From Cristatella mucedo (lineage: Eukaryota; Bryozoa; Phylactolaemata; Cristatellidae): a stretch of 64,000 nucleotides of DNA. Of the stretch, positions 32,875 through 44,508 are shown one piece after another. How positions within the stretch are numbered: position 1 is the first letter of the stretch; each line of letters starts with the position of its first letter. Both the position numbers and the translations under genes were made by a program. The stretch lies in assembly GCA_009760855.2 (NCBI GenBank), contig WPIO01000065.1, positions 1,383,501-1,447,500 on the forward strand. Direction: 5' to 3'. Below the pieces are notes generated by a model. It searched no databases, had not been told where the DNA came from, and was given only the letters and a program-made list of their open reading frames with translations.

Positions 32875-32973
32875 ATTTCCTGCAACGTCGATGTCTGCAT
32901 TCCGTCGCAGCAGTGTTTTCACGATGCTAATATGGCCTCCTTTAACCGCATGGATAAGTACACTGTCACCGGC
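32875..32973 (-). CDS. KIDINS220: KIDINS220 exon 9: ankyrin repeat, 99 bp
   Basis: Phase 0/0: 'AGDSVLIHAVKGGHISIVKT' then 'LLRRNADIDVAGN'. It matches the vertebrate '[20 protein letters not shown]' repeat, including 'ADID'. Borders: 'AATTTCAG' and 'GAAAT|GTGAGT'. Confidence 0.95.
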
Positions 32974-33159
32974 CTGAAATTGGACAAATATTTTGAGCAT
33001 GCAACAAACCAGCAGCAAAAAAGGTACATGCACAAATAAAGCTTCCCATTGCATCAGCCTAAACACAGACAACCCGAACTTTCACATTGGTAGGGGGCTA
33101 TCTCAACATGGGAACAGTAACAGGATTTCCGGTTGGTATGTCAATAGTACATTATAACA

Positions 33160-33750
33160 ATACTAATAATACATTTGTATAGCACCCTCGGAGAACTCAA
33201 TCTCTTTCTAGACACTTTACACATGCTGCAAAAAAGCATGATCGAATGATTACTGGTAACATGCTCAATGTCAACAAATATAACACGGTTAGAGGTGCCG
33301 TGCACAGGGTCAGCATGCAAATTTGGTTAGTAGCAGCAGCCGGTGTCAGCATGCATAGTCACACAAAGGACAAATCACATAGACCTACTAGGTGCTGTGA
33401 TAACTAGATGTGCTTTTTGCTTCTTTTTAAATGCCGTCAAGTCAGGGGAAGTCGTGCCGTCAGTCAGGAGTGAGTTCCACACTTTAGGGGCATACAAACT
33501 AAAGGCACGGTCTCCAAAGGATTTGAGATTCATACGAGATGTAGATACACAATTCTATTCAGAAAAACAGGTGGTACGAAGGGCGGAATAGATCTGATAG
33601 GCGGGCTGGAGCCAAAGAATCTGAAATGAAGGGATCTAAAAGTGAGTTACAGAACCTTGAAGTCGATGCGCTGCTTGACTGGTAGCCAGAGCAGGTCAGA
33701 AGTGGCGTGATGTGGCAATTGTGATGCTCACGACAGACAGGACTCGCAGC
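33160..33750 (-). mobile_element. LINE family B 3' fragment
   Basis: Minus strand: an AATAATACA tail, 'TTTGTATAGCACCCTCGGAG' then 'CTCTTTCTAGACACTTTACA' (hairpin), the GCATGC-rich 3' UTR, and coding remnants up to the 'CTCGCAGCAGAGTT' block (ARLV region). It is frame-broken. Confidence 0.82.
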
Positions 33751-33936
33751 AGAGTTAAACCGCCTTCAAAAATTGTCATACGAAGTAAAAATAAAGATGG
33801 AAACAAAGTATCTACCTCCTTAGTAGACTTCCCTGGTGCTTTAGGTAGATGCACACAAGCTGAATAGGTAATAAGGCATAGGTGGTAATTTCCAGATGAA
33901 TAACTAATGCAACTAATTACACTACCAATCATACAG

Positions 33937-34082
<146 letters not shown>

Positions 34083-34839
34083 ATGTTTTACACACATTTT
34101 CTTTCTGCATAGTGCATAAGAGCTGTTAAGCATTTATACGGCACAGGAAGTAGGCATTTTCCAAAAGCTTGGGTGATTTCAATGAAGAGGAGCACCGAGC
34201 TTCAAAGGCTAGCACTCGAACTCTCTTATATAAGATAGTGCTACTTTATGTGCCATGGCTATGCCGTCAGGTAAGAAGGCACAGCCAATGGGGTCCCAGG
34301 AAAAGTCAACGGTTGAGATTTAGTTGGAGCTTCAGCTGTAGTTCTCAAGCTGCTACCCTGTTTGAAAAAAAATTGAACATCGTGGCCTGCCTTATTAAAT
34401 CGGTAATTTTTAGGTACTGTGCTAGAGGTAATTTAGGAAACTGAAAAAAACAATTGATCATCGGACTTCTTTGAGCATAGCCTTATAAAATAACACTATA
34501 TGCAAAGCTAGAACTTGTCAAAGTGGCTCAAAAACACTCGTGTTCGCATCTGCTCGCAGGCAGACATGCGAATTGGTAAGAAATATGCATGCATGTCCGA
34601 GTGCATTGAAGCGAAAGCAGTCACCACTTCTGAAAAACACATGTAAACACAATAGAGCACAGGTGCGTGCACAGAAGCTCACAGATACACGCAAACATGC
34701 ATTTGCATGCTCCCATGCGTAGTGCATGTGCGCACATGCAAGCATGCATGCTCACGTTGTCACGCTCTTGCACATGTGCGCACACACGTATCTGCTAATC
34801 GCTCTGTGCATGGCTTCCTGAATTATCAATAAGACACGT

Positions 34840-35600
34840 ATGGTCCAAATCTCGGCAGCTAGGCATGTCTGTCGTAAGAGCCACAACTGTTACATTCCAC
34901 TACTTTTCTTTCCTTACAATGGGTTTCCATCAACAAGCACATAACCACGTGGTCATGTCCCTAGGTCATAACTCTATTTAGGGGTTAGGTGCTTGAATTT
35001 CACAGCCACGGTCCGCAAGGTTCAAGTTTTTCAGCAGCTAATACTTTATTACCTATTGCAAGCAGGTCAATAGCTGCCGAATGCGTACCGAAAGCCGCCT
35101 AGGCTGTGAGTGCGCTACACAAAACTCTCCTGCGCAACACCCACATAGGCTTCAAGGCTTTGTGGAGTTACAGATGGAGATACATTACATTACATAAGGC
35201 CCTTCTGCTGCTACATAAATGAGGCTACTGAATCCATCGACCTTTAATTATGTTTATTCTACCTTTACTTATGTTCATTGTATAGATACTCACTTTTAGG
35301 TCCCTTTACTCAGTAACTTCGGCCTTATATATGACATTTCTCTACTTCATATCTTCTGGCGGTGCCTTTAACAAACCGCAGATCCTTCAGAAACCATGAA
35401 TTTACATGCCACACACATAAAGCTTGAGACTCTCTACCGATAAAAATCCTGACATTTTAAAACCAAAGTTTACTTAAAAGCATAACTGAAGTACTACTTG
35501 TTCCCCAAAGAAGATGTCTTCGTGAGTCGTCCTTAATGTGCTTATGCTGCTGCAATTTCACATGTTCTTATTATTAGAAAGAGTTTGATAAGCTTCCGGT
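34840..35600 (+). mobile_element. LINE family B fragment with nested LINE A
   Basis: 'CGGCAGCTAGGCATGTCTGT' (ARLVC region, about 34,855) and 'CTCACTTTTAGGTCCCTTTA' (about 35,290) are consecutive LINE B landmarks, now separated by a LINE A 3' piece at 35,062-35,210. Decayed 3' coding continues to 'GTGCTTATGCTGCTG' near 35,540. No terminal hairpin is seen. Confidence 0.65.
35062..35210 (+). mobile_element. LINE family A 3' end, about 150 bp
   Basis: 'CGAATGCGTACCGAAAGCCG' to 'GAGATACATTACATTACATA': the last roughly 130 bases of LINE A with intact tail, inserted inside an older LINE B fragment. Confidence 0.88.
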
Positions 35601-36375
35601 CCAAGCCTATATACAGTGCCCAGGAACAGCTGTGACGACAGGAAAGCTGAGTGAAAAAAATGCATCTTTGGTTCACATTTGCATTATATCAAGTCAACGC
35701 AGATGGTGACAGAAGCTCGAAGCAAGTGCCAGACTTTCGGTACTTACGAAATGAAGGCCGGATTACAAAAAGATTTCAATTAAGTGCGAGGGACACTAAC
35801 CCGACCACAAGTCCAGGAGCAGGTGGTGCAAGAGCACACTGGAGGAGCAAAGGACTCGAATAAGTAGGCTAGTGCTAGTAAGCAAAACGCCAGAGAGTGG
35901 ATCTTGAGGTCGACTCGATGCTAGATAGGGAGCCACAGAAGCTCATATAGAAGTGGTGTTATATGGCAGCTATGCCCCTGACGACGGACCAGGCGAGCCG
36001 TTGAGTATAATAACTTTACATTAATAGTTATTATTATGCTTAACTTAAGCAACGTTGTTCACCTTGGGTAATCCACGACTCCTTTGAACTATACATTATT
36101 CATTACTGATACCTGATTAGTCTTTACTAAGACGACATTACAAAACCGCTGTTATGACAAATAATGGACTCGCTGTGACGGCATACTCACTACTGTCTAA
36201 ATGTTTATATTTTGCCTAAATGCACGCATTTCACTGCTGCGGTTTATATGCACTCATATGGCATCGCCCCGCCCCCGAATACGTTTGACTTGGTGACCTC
36301 TTTGTCACGTGCCTAACACACCTAAGGGCTGCACGTTCGCTAGGGTTTTTTTACCACGGCAGGCAGGCTGCTTAC
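35601..36375. other. Intronic, nothing clearly recognised
   Basis: A segment at 35,640-35,990 vaguely resembles reverse-strand LINE B coding ('AGATTTCAATTAAGTGCGAG', 'TCGATGCTAGATAGGGAGCC'), but it is too decayed to delimit. Confidence 0.3.
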
Positions 36376-36474
36376 TTTGTCCACGACGTTGACATAAGCA
36401 CCTAGGTCGAGCAGTTCGCACACGATCTCTTCATAGCCCTCCCTGGCGGCGATAGCCAGCGGAGATGCACTGTC
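36376..36474 (-). CDS. KIDINS220: KIDINS220 exon 8: ankyrin repeat, 99 bp
   Basis: Phase 0/0: 'DSASPLAIAAREGYEEIVCE' then 'LLDLGAYVNVVDK'. It matches the vertebrate repeat ending 'LLDAGTYVNIPD'. Intron 7 is only 105 bp. Borders: 'CGTTTCAG' and 'GACAAA|GTAAGC'. Confidence 0.95.
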
Positions 36475-36579
36475 CTGAAACGGGCAAAGGAACATACTAC
36501 GTACAAGCATAAATTCTATGCAAATGAAGCCACCGCTAGAGATCCCTGGTAGGCTGGGGGGGTGTGACAGCGGCTTCAC

Positions 36580-36678
36580 CTGGTCTATGACGTTCACGTT
36601 GGGCTTGGCTGTTAATAATGCACGAGCGACCTCTCTGTAGCCACCACTCAATGCTGCCAATAGGGCGGTCAAGGAATG
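36580..36678 (-). CDS. KIDINS220: KIDINS220 exon 7: ankyrin repeat, 99 bp
   Basis: Phase 0/0: 'HSLTALLAALSGGYREVARA' then 'LLTAKPNVNVIDQ'. It matches the vertebrate 'NSMTALIVAVKGGYTQSVKE' repeat, including the 'PNVN' turn in place of GA. Borders: 'TATTGTAG' and 'GACCAG|GTGAAG'. Confidence 0.95.
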
Positions 36679-38085
36679 CTACAATAAAAAATTACTGGCT
36701 CAGGCAGGTCTCACTCACAGGTGGCACTTAGTTATATGACACAAAAGAGTCAGGGCAGCCATCGACCGCAAATGCTGAGCTTGTTCATCCAACGATGCAG
36801 TTTAAAAAAAGCCGACATGGGTAACCACATAAATCCCAGTAAACGAGTTGGTTATTGGAACGATAGGGTTAATTAAAAAACCCTATCTACCATCAGGATA
36901 GCACGGGACAGGAAAGGGGAGGGGACATGGTGGGGAGGAGGAAAACCAACAGCACACACCACATTAAAAAAGGCTAATCTGACAGCTGCCGGGAAGAAGA
37001 CATACGACAAGATGCAAAGGTCACAGAAATGACACAAGAATTAATAGATATCACCAGCTGGTGCATACTATCAGATGCCACCTAATGAAGATTTGCAGCC
37101 ATGAACAAGAAAAGTAAATGTCTGGCCGGCATCTGCGGTGGAACCTATAATTTATGGCACCTCGTAAAGCCGGAAAAAGGCTGGGAGAGCAAAAAACTGA
37201 TAAGAGGCTGCACAAGACGAAAGCCAATGCAAAGGAATCCGTATCAACAACATACCTATCCTATCACTGGTCTACAGGCAGTCTGAAATGACATCGAGTC
37301 ACAGGCCCCTCAGCCACAGGGCCATACAATCGAGCAGACGGCACGTCGAGGCAAGCAGCAGGCACATCACGATAAGCAACTTGGTTCAGCTACACTTAAC
37401 AAGGCTCATAAAGAAGTACCGCCGGTTAACAAATCGTGGTCAAGGACATCGGAAAATGCCGAGCCTGCAACGTCGCTCGGTCAGCAACAAGTACTGAAGA
37501 GCAAATCTGGAACTTTACTATCAACGTGACACCTACACAAACAGCCAGGGATTACAGCAGAGCAGCAGATGCTATCGCTAACTAGTTTTCTCATTTGCAC
37601 CAGAGGGAACCACGTGGCAGAAATTCGAAAGCTTTGCACGCAAGGCATATGCAGCCGCTGGACTTTCCACATATCCTTATAAACACTGAAAGATGAGAGG
37701 AAAGTGAGTACGACTCCCACTCACTGTTTTGAGATAGAGGGTTCAACTCCCTTGGACGACATGACTTGATCTTGTTTTCTTCTTGCTAGCTATGACTTTC
37801 CTTTGAGGTATTTAGAGCTGTAACAACAGGCAGCCGGCCAACCAACATATTTCTGTCATACCACCACAGCCCTTTCTTTCAAATAAAGTCGGACCCTCAT
37901 TATTTCACTCTACTTCTAGCTCAATGTCTCCCATATGGCAGCCCCTCTGCCCGAGCTTTGCTGGCTTAGTATCAAGCATTGAATCGATTTCAAGACCCTC
38001 AGTCTGGCTTAAAAATCTCTTCAATCCCTTGCTCCGCCCTATCCGACCTCCTTGCTTCCCCAGTGCGCTCTTTCACCACCTATGT
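36679..38085. other. Intronic; possible tRNA-like remnant near 37,735
   Basis: No gene was recognised. 'GAGGGTTCAACTCCCTTGG' at 37,737-37,755 is a box-B-like T-arm, but I could not complete a cloverleaf upstream. Confidence 0.3.
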
Positions 38086-38342
38086 AATGTATCTCCGTCT
38101 GTAACTCCACAAAGTCATAAAGACCATGTGGGTGTTACGCAGGAGAGTTTTGTATAGCGCACTCACAGCCTAAGTGGCTTTCGGTACGTATTCGGTAGCC
38201 AACAGACTTCGTCTCACGCAACAAAGAGAAAGTGGGAAGCATAGCAGAGTCAGAAGAGCAGTTCAGGTAGTGAGTAGCATAGAAGTAGCAGCTCAGGATC
38301 GCTGAAAAGGATGTGCCATAGCCGGCAGTAGGAGAGTAGTTG
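38086..38342 (-). mobile_element. LINE family A 3' fragment
   Basis: From the tail ('TGTAATGTATCTCCGTCTGT') through 'GGCTTTCGGTACG' and 'TTCGTCTCACGCAACAAAGA' to 'GGCAGTAGGAGAGTAGTTG'. It is very similar to the copy at 19,166 and breaks off abruptly after about 257 bp. Confidence 0.9.
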
Positions 38343-38474
38343 CCTGCTCATCAGCTTCTTGTTATGTCACCTTCCCTACCATTAAATTGATATCGTTTGG
38401 TGATCGAGCCAAAAGCATGTACACAAAGAAAGCCTAGAGCCTAGATTTCAGGTTTTGTAAACATATGCGTTGAA

Positions 38475-38645
38475 TTTGCATAAATAAGCACACATTTGCA
38501 TAGCGCACTAAGCGACCTTAATCTTTATTTGGATGCTTCACATCTGCCATGCGGCTCGAGCCCAAGACCTCGGCCATCAAACATAACAACCTTGACCTTG
38601 GTCAAGGCGAGCACCTTAACCACTGGGCTAAACCAGCAGAGTTCA
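38475..38645 (-). mobile_element. SINE family 2 copy with LINE-like tail
   Basis: Minus-strand head: 'TTTAGCCCAGTGGTTAAGGT' (box A) and box B 'TTGGGCTCGAGCC'. Tail: 'GTGAAGCATCCAAATAAAGA', then 'TAAGGTCGCTTAGTGCGC', then TATGCAAATGTGTG. This is the best-preserved head of the three family 2 copies. Confidence 0.8.
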
Positions 38646-39018
38646 AGTCTGAGCCAAAGACGCCCCTGTTTCACTCAGCCGGCTCTGAGCGCCAGTCTAC
38701 TTGTCGTTTTTGATCCAGTGTGTTTTGCGTATGTATTTGTGTGCGATTCGTGGTAAATCACCAAGAGATATTTCTCTTGAGGCACTACGCAAACGACCTA
38801 TTATATAATTAGTGTTGCTGAAAAGATCAACTAATTCGTGTTCACTGACCTACCTACACTCCTTTAGCAAAAAGCACAAGGGAGGTGTGGACAAATGGCC
38901 AGTGAGACAGTAAGCACCAATCAGTCCAGCCGGTCGGCCCCCTATGAGCAAGCCTGCTTAGTAAAATCAGCGAGTACTCACACCACATAACATCAGTAGA
39001 GATGAAAGGCATACGTAC

Positions 39019-39117
39019 CATGCCAACTATGTTGACGTTAGCGCCACGTTGAAGCAAAATATTTACAACAGACATGTGTCCTTTCCGAGCAGCCCAGATC
39101 AGGGGGCTTGTACCATG
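39019..39117 (-). CDS. KIDINS220: KIDINS220 exon 6: ankyrin repeat, 99 bp
   Basis: Phase 0/0: 'HGTSPLIWAARKGHMSVVNI' then 'LLQRGANVNIVGM'. It matches the vertebrate '[20 protein letters not shown]' repeat. Borders: 'CCTTGTAG' and 'GGCATG|GTACGT'. Confidence 0.96.
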
Positions 39118-39646
39118 CTACAAGGAGTAATGAGCCGGCAGATGCATTCGCGCAGAGGCCAAGAGGGATACCTATCACCCAACACGAGCATGAGCACAGC
39201 GTTAATCCAAGCAGCAGCCACAAGCAGCAGCAAAGGTATGACAAAGCAGGTCTATGCAGAACAGAAACAGAAGTTGTCTTACAATAGTCAAAAAGACATA
39301 CAAAGGATGGTAGGATCGGGACATCAACTAAGCAAGTTTGTCTGTGACTACACCTACACGTGCCCACCTAAGCAACTTTGCGAAGACATTGTACGATACA
39401 CATACATATACAAATACATGTATGATACACGTACTTATACGAATACATATACTTTGCAGACATGGGGATTATGTTGCGTTCTTATGTTGGCGATTCTCCA
39501 CTTGAGCTTGCAAAGCGACTTGGGCACTGCCAGCACCAACATCACAGATCTCAAGCTTCAGTAAACAAGCTTGCAAAGAACAGCGTGAAGCATAGAAGGA
39601 ATTCGAAGGAAAGTCGATGAAGAAAGTGGCAAAGAAGTTCGTACAT

Positions 39647-40094
<448 letters not shown>

Positions 40095-40104
40095 CCTCTC
40101 ACCT

Positions 40105-43100
40105 CCCTCTCCCCATCAGAACCAGCTGAGCAGCAGGAGCTCTGGGGACAAGCTCGACGAGCCCTCACTTTCCGCCCCAGGCTCCTTTGAGCTAAACACG
40201 GGCTTTTGCTGGCGAGGCGCCGCCAGTGGAGCACGGCCAGACTGGCTCCCACAATTCAAATTCGAAGAGCCAGCATCCGCCGGGCCGGACACAAACGGTA
40301 GAGAATACGAGCCACTTCATTGCCGTCGCCCAGTTGATGGACAGACTCTTAAATTCTGCCTACTAAATGTCCGCTCGCTAAAAACCAAGGGGTTACTTAT
40401 CCGCGATCAGGTGGTCCAGGAGAAGCTAGATGCATTTCTGCTTACCGAAACCTGGATGACGCCTTGTTCCAGTAGCTGTATTTCCGAGACCACCCCACCC
40501 GGGTTCTCATTCTATCAGTCCATGCGTTCTGACAAGGTTGGCGGCGGGGTTGCAATTGTTGTTTGCGAATCGTTTAATCGCTATAAAATGTGCAGTTTCT
40601 CGCATGGGTCATCGTTTGAATCGGTTGCTATCAGGTCTTCATCAAAGACAATGCCTCTCACCGTTGCGATATACCGGCCTCCTTCTGGCTGTCTAAACTT
40701 GTTTATAGAGGAATTTTCAGAGTTCCTCGCTAAAATATTTGTGTGTCACAGGCCATTACTGATTGTAGGAGACTTCAATATTCACGTTGACAACCCTAGC
40801 CACAGCCAGGTCCGCTCATTTCTTGACTGTCTGGAGAATTTTGGTTTGGCCCAACACGTTAATCATAGCACCCACGTCGGTGGCCACATTCTAGATCTCG
40901 TGATCACTAAGGATGTCCTCCCCACTGACTTTGTGGTGTGCTAACTGACCCTCTCAGATCATTGTTCGGTCTCGTTTACTGTTCCTGCTACCTCGTACGT
41001 ACAGGGCAATGTCGAATTTGCCAAACGACGTAACTTACAAAGCATTGACATGGACAAGTTTTTGAAATCTGTTTGTGATGCAGGCCTTCTTGATCTGCAT
41101 TCAGACTCGACCGGCAGCCTCGACACCCTCACTGATGCGATGAACATGACACTCAGGAGTGCTCATGACAAGCATGCTCCCGTTCGCTCTATCCGTATTC
41201 AAAGTCGTCGAGATTCCTTTCAATTTACAAAAAAACTCCTTAAGATGCGCCGTGTTAAGCGCAGGCTGGAACGTCGTTTCAAGAAATCGGGGTCTGAGGC
41301 AGACCTAGTCAATTTTAAAGACTTCCTTCGAGTTTACACCCGAAAGCTTAAAAAAGCCAGGGCTTCTTTTTTCATTAGAAAGCTGAATTCCTGCCAGTCG
41401 GACACTAAACAGATTTATAAGACAGTAAACCATTTACTGGCCAATGCTGTGAGGTCTGACTCCCCAGATATTAAGGGCTCAGCCGAAAAGTTTTCAGCCT
41501 TCTTTACTGAAAAAATTGTGCACATTCGTGCCTCCATTAAGCCCCCCTCAGACCAAAGCAATCGCAGTTCCTCAACCTGTGACCTTTCTTAAAAGGTTCT
41601 CTGATGTTTCTGCCTGTGATGTGGCTGCCTTAATAAGGTCTAGCAAAAAGAGCTCGTCTCCTGAAGACCTTATACCTTCATCTCTGTGGTCTTCACTTGC
41701 AGACCAACTTAGCCCTGCCATAACCAAGATTTTTAATGCTACTTTGGGAAAAGGGGTCGTCCCCAAGTCCTTCAAATCGGCATCGTTAGACCTATTCTTA
41801 AAAAGCCTGGATTAGACACAGAGGTCCTAGCAAACTATCGTCCAGTTTCCCTTCTTCCGTTCTTATCAGATTCTTGAAAAAATTGTTGCTAAGCAGCTAG
41901 TTAAACATATTGAAAATAATGGAATGTCAGAAACATTTCAATCAGGGTTCAAGAGGCAGCACTCTACTGAAACTGCTCTCCTCCGTGTTAACAATGACAT
42001 TCTACGTGGCAACGACGACGGGAATGTCACTGCCCTAGCTCTGCTAGATCTGTCTGCTGCCTTCGACACCATTGATCACGAAGTTCTTCTTGAACGATTG
42101 AGGACAACGATCGGTCTGGCAGACGAAGCACTGGCGTGGTTTAAATCATACTTGTCTGATCGTGTTCAATCCGTGTCGTGTGGGGGTCAGGTCTCAGACA
42201 TGAGAAGGGTCACCTGTGGAGTCCCTCAAGGGTCTGTACTCGGTCCCTTGCTGTTCTCCATTTATACTCAACCTCTTGGAAAAGTTATTAAGGCCTATGG
42301 AATAGGATATCACTTTTATGCCGACGATACTCAGTTGTATTTGTCATTCAAACCGTCGGAATCTGCTGCAGCAACTGAGAAACTGAATGCTTGCCTTGCC
42401 GATATTCGATCCTGGATGTCGGAAAACTTCCTGAAATTAAATGACGATAAAACCGAACTGCTTCTCATAGGACACCCTAAGCGTGTGGCTGGATTAAAAG
42501 GCTTTGCTGTTCTAATAGGTGATGCTATTGTGCCACCTTCACCACGTGCTCGTAATCTAGGTGTCGTGTTCGACAGCTGCCTCAATTTCAAAAGCTTCAT
42601 TCAGAAGACTGCCTCTACAGCTAGCCATCACATCCGATCCCTATCCAAGATTAGAAGCTGTCTCCCACAGTGGCTTGTAAAAAATTTAACTAGCTCTTTA
42701 GTTCTGTCTCGGCTTGATTATTGTAATTCCCTTTTGGCTGGGCTGCCAAAGAAAGCTATTATGCCACTACAGCAGACTATGAATATGGCTGCAAGGCTGG
42801 TCTTCAAGTCCCAGCGGTTTGAGCACGTGTCACCTCTGCTGAAAGAGCTAGGATGGTTGCCGGTTGAGCAAAGGATACAGAGCAAAGTTCTTACGCTGAC
42901 CCACAAGGCCCTCCACGGCTTGGCTCCTTTGTACTTAGCTGAACTGCTGCATCAGTTTCAGCCTGTTCGCGCCCTCAGGTCCTGTGTGGACAATAAATTA
43001 GCTGTCCCTTTCCTCTACTTAAAGACAGTTGGCGACAGAAGCTTTAGCTCTGCAGGTCCTAGACTGTGGAACTCGCTTCCACAATTCTTACGCAACGACA

Positions 43101-43371
43101 ACTACTCTCCAACTGCCGACTATGGCACATCTTTTTCAGCGGTCCTGAGCTGCTACTTCTATGCTACTCACTACCTCAACCGTTCTCCTGACACTGCTAT
43201 GCTTCCCACTTTCTCTTTGTTGCGTGAGACGAAGTCTGTTGGCTACCGAATGCGTACCGAAAGCTGCTTAGGCTGTGAGTGCGCTATACAAAACTCCCCT
43301 GCGTAACACTCACATGGTCTTTATGACTTTGTGGAGTTACTGACGGAGATACATTACATTACATTACAGGA
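40105..43371 (+). mobile_element. LINE family A, longest copy (endonuclease + RT)
   Basis: This CR1/L2-like non-LTR retrotransposon is in intron 5 of KIDINS220, antisense to the gene. The second ORF shows an AP-endonuclease-type domain ('CLLNVRSLKTKG', 'LTETWMTP', 'GGGVAIVV', 'LIVGDFNIHVD', 'LSDHCSV'). RT follows ('FQSGFKRQHSTETALLRV', '[17 protein letters not shown]', 'GVPQGSVLGPLLFSIYT', catalytic YADD at 42,317-42,328), then a C-terminal region ending 'CECAIQNSPA' at 43,306. A 65-base 3' UTR and ACATTACATTACATTACA tail close it. Lesions: stop TAA at 40,942-40,944, and frameshifts near 41,550, 41,780 and 41,870. No first ORF is seen; the 5' end abuts the TC microsatellite, so it may be truncated. 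Confidence 0.94.
41924..43306 (+). CDS. LINE A reverse transcriptase, 460-codon open frame
   Basis: This is the uninterrupted 3' part of the LINE A second ORF. Residues 1-45 form the RT fingers ('FQSGFKRQHSTET'). '[13 protein letters not shown]' at about 42-54 holds the first catalytic Asp, and 'PQGSVLGPLLFSIYT' lies at about 101-115. 'HFYADDTQLYLSF' at about 130-142 contains the catalytic Asp pair. The C-terminal 250 residues are the conserved thumb/tail ('KLNDDKTELLLIGHPKR', 'DRSFSSAGPRLWNSLPQF'). It is part of a longer polyprotein broken upstream, so it is unlikely to be translated from its own start. Confidence 0.9.
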   Translation: MSETFQSGFKRQHSTETALLRVNNDILRGNDDGNVTALALLDLSAAFDTIDHEVLLERLRTTIGLADEALAWFKSYLSDRVQSVSCGGQVSDMRRVTCGVPQGSVLGPLLFSIYTQPLGKVIKAYGIGYHFYADDTQLYLSFKPSESAAATEKLNACLADIRSWMSENFLKLNDDKTELLLIGHPKRVAGLKGFAVLIGDAIVPPSPRARNLGVVFDSCLNFKSFIQKTASTASHHIRSLSKIRSCLPQWLVKNLTSSLVLSRLDYCNSLLAGLPKKAIMPLQQTMNMAARLVFKSQRFEHVSPLLKELGWLPVEQRIQSKVLTLTHKALHGLAPLYLAELLHQFQPVRALRSCVDNKLAVPFLYLKTVGDRSFSSAGPRLWNSLPQFLRNDNYSPTADYGTSFSAVLSCYFYATHYLNRSPDTAMLPTFSLLRETKSVGYRMRTESCLGCECAIQNSPA

Positions 43372-43492
43372 ACCAGCTGGTGCTGCACACGCCATGCTTC
43401 GCGCATACTCCGAGTGCGCCCTAAGCAAGGCACATTAGTAATTAACGAGACGGTCAACAGCTCAGTGGCGGTAGCAGCAGTCTGAGTCTCAC

Positions 43493-43591
43493 CTTATCAC
43501 ACATGTCAACAATTGCTCCGTGTTGAACTAGATCCTCAACGATGTCCTTGTGACCGCGGCCAGCAGCCCATATCAGGCACGTCATGTTATG
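43493..43591 (-). CDS. KIDINS220: KIDINS220 exon 5: ankyrin repeat, 99 bp
   Basis: Phase 0/0: 'HNMTCLIWAAGRGHKDIVED' then 'LVQHGAIVDMCDK'. 'IIWAAGRGHADIVHLLLQNG' is the corresponding vertebrate repeat. The LINE A tail ends only about 120 bp from its donor ('GATAAG|GTGAGA'). Acceptor: 'ATTTGCAG'. Confidence 0.96.
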
Positions 43592-43711
43592 CTGCAAATG
43601 CAAGTGCGTCATTACAACATTGCAGGAGACATTGCGAAAATTGCAGGAGAGTCAAGATTCACAGCTCGGGCAGCCCATGCTCGAACGCCTGCTGACTGCT
43701 GACTACGTCAC

Positions 43712-43810
43712 CTGTCCTTTGACGTCACAGTTGGCTCCGTGCCTGAGTAGTGCGCTCGCAACATCACTGCGCCCTTTGTAACATGCCCACATCAGAGCCG
43801 TCCAGTTACC
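43712..43810 (-). CDS. KIDINS220: KIDINS220 exon 4: ankyrin repeat, 99 bp
   Basis: Phase 0/0: '[20 protein letters not shown]' then '[13 protein letters not shown]'. The '[20 protein letters not shown]' signature is almost invariant in KIDINS220 proteins and was the strongest single hit for naming this gene. Borders: 'GTATGCAG' and 'GGACAG|GTGACG'. Confidence 0.97.
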
Positions 43811-44247
43811 CTGCATACAAATGGCAGCACTCCGCAGGCTTAGGCAGATGTCTGACTTCGATGTCAGCAACCTACGGCCACTAACCTAACCCTGCATCGA
43901 GTGGGGAGCACTTCCCATCTCATTACAGACTTTGACACGGGTGGGTACTGCCACAGGATGCTGCCAGAGCCATCAATTGACTGTCCCTGTGCACTCAAGT
44001 ATCCACACAAGAAAAGCATCCGGTGTACAATCGATGTTATGGCCCGAAATACTGGACCACGAGCCGAGGAAGACAGTAAAGTGGAAAGTATGGTGGCTAC
44101 CTGTAGCTCTATTCTAGGACTAACAACGCTCACGAGCAGCAGTCAGCAACCGTGCGAGTAACATGAGTAGCGTAAACTACAAAAAAGCAGACGACAGTGG
44201 CAGATTGACAATCCTGGCCTCTCATCGAGACGTTCAAAATAGCTCAC

Positions 44248-44346
44248 CGAGTCATGTAGTTCCATGTCGGCATCCGCATTTAGCAGGTCAGTAACTATAT
44301 CGCAGTGTCCTTCCTTCGAAGCAACCATAAGGGCAGACCAGTGATC
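44248..44346 (-). CDS. KIDINS220: KIDINS220 exon 3: ankyrin repeat, 99 bp
   Basis: Phase 0/0: 'DHWSALMVASKEGHCDIVTD' then 'LLNADADMELHDS'. It matches the vertebrate 'NWTALISASKEGHVHIVEEL' repeat; the usual GA at the hairpin turn is replaced by AD. Borders: 'CTGTTAAAG' (a weak acceptor) and 'GACTCG|GTGAGC'. Confidence 0.94.
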
Positions 44347-44508
44347 CTTTAACAGCAATGACATCGCACATCCTAGCGCAGTCCCAAAGGTAGCACGCAC
44401 GGAGCTACGTGGGTAATCTGCTTCCCGACAGCACTCTAGCGATACCACTGCAAGTCAGCGCACACGTCAAGCATGCCATAGAGCAACAGCAAGGCAGGAG
44501 GTGATTAC

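Noticed and set aside
42331-42906. Minus-strand open frames inside LINE A, repeated at 19,617-20,267
   Set aside because: They are antisense shadows of the conserved RT coding and recur only because the LINE copies are alike.
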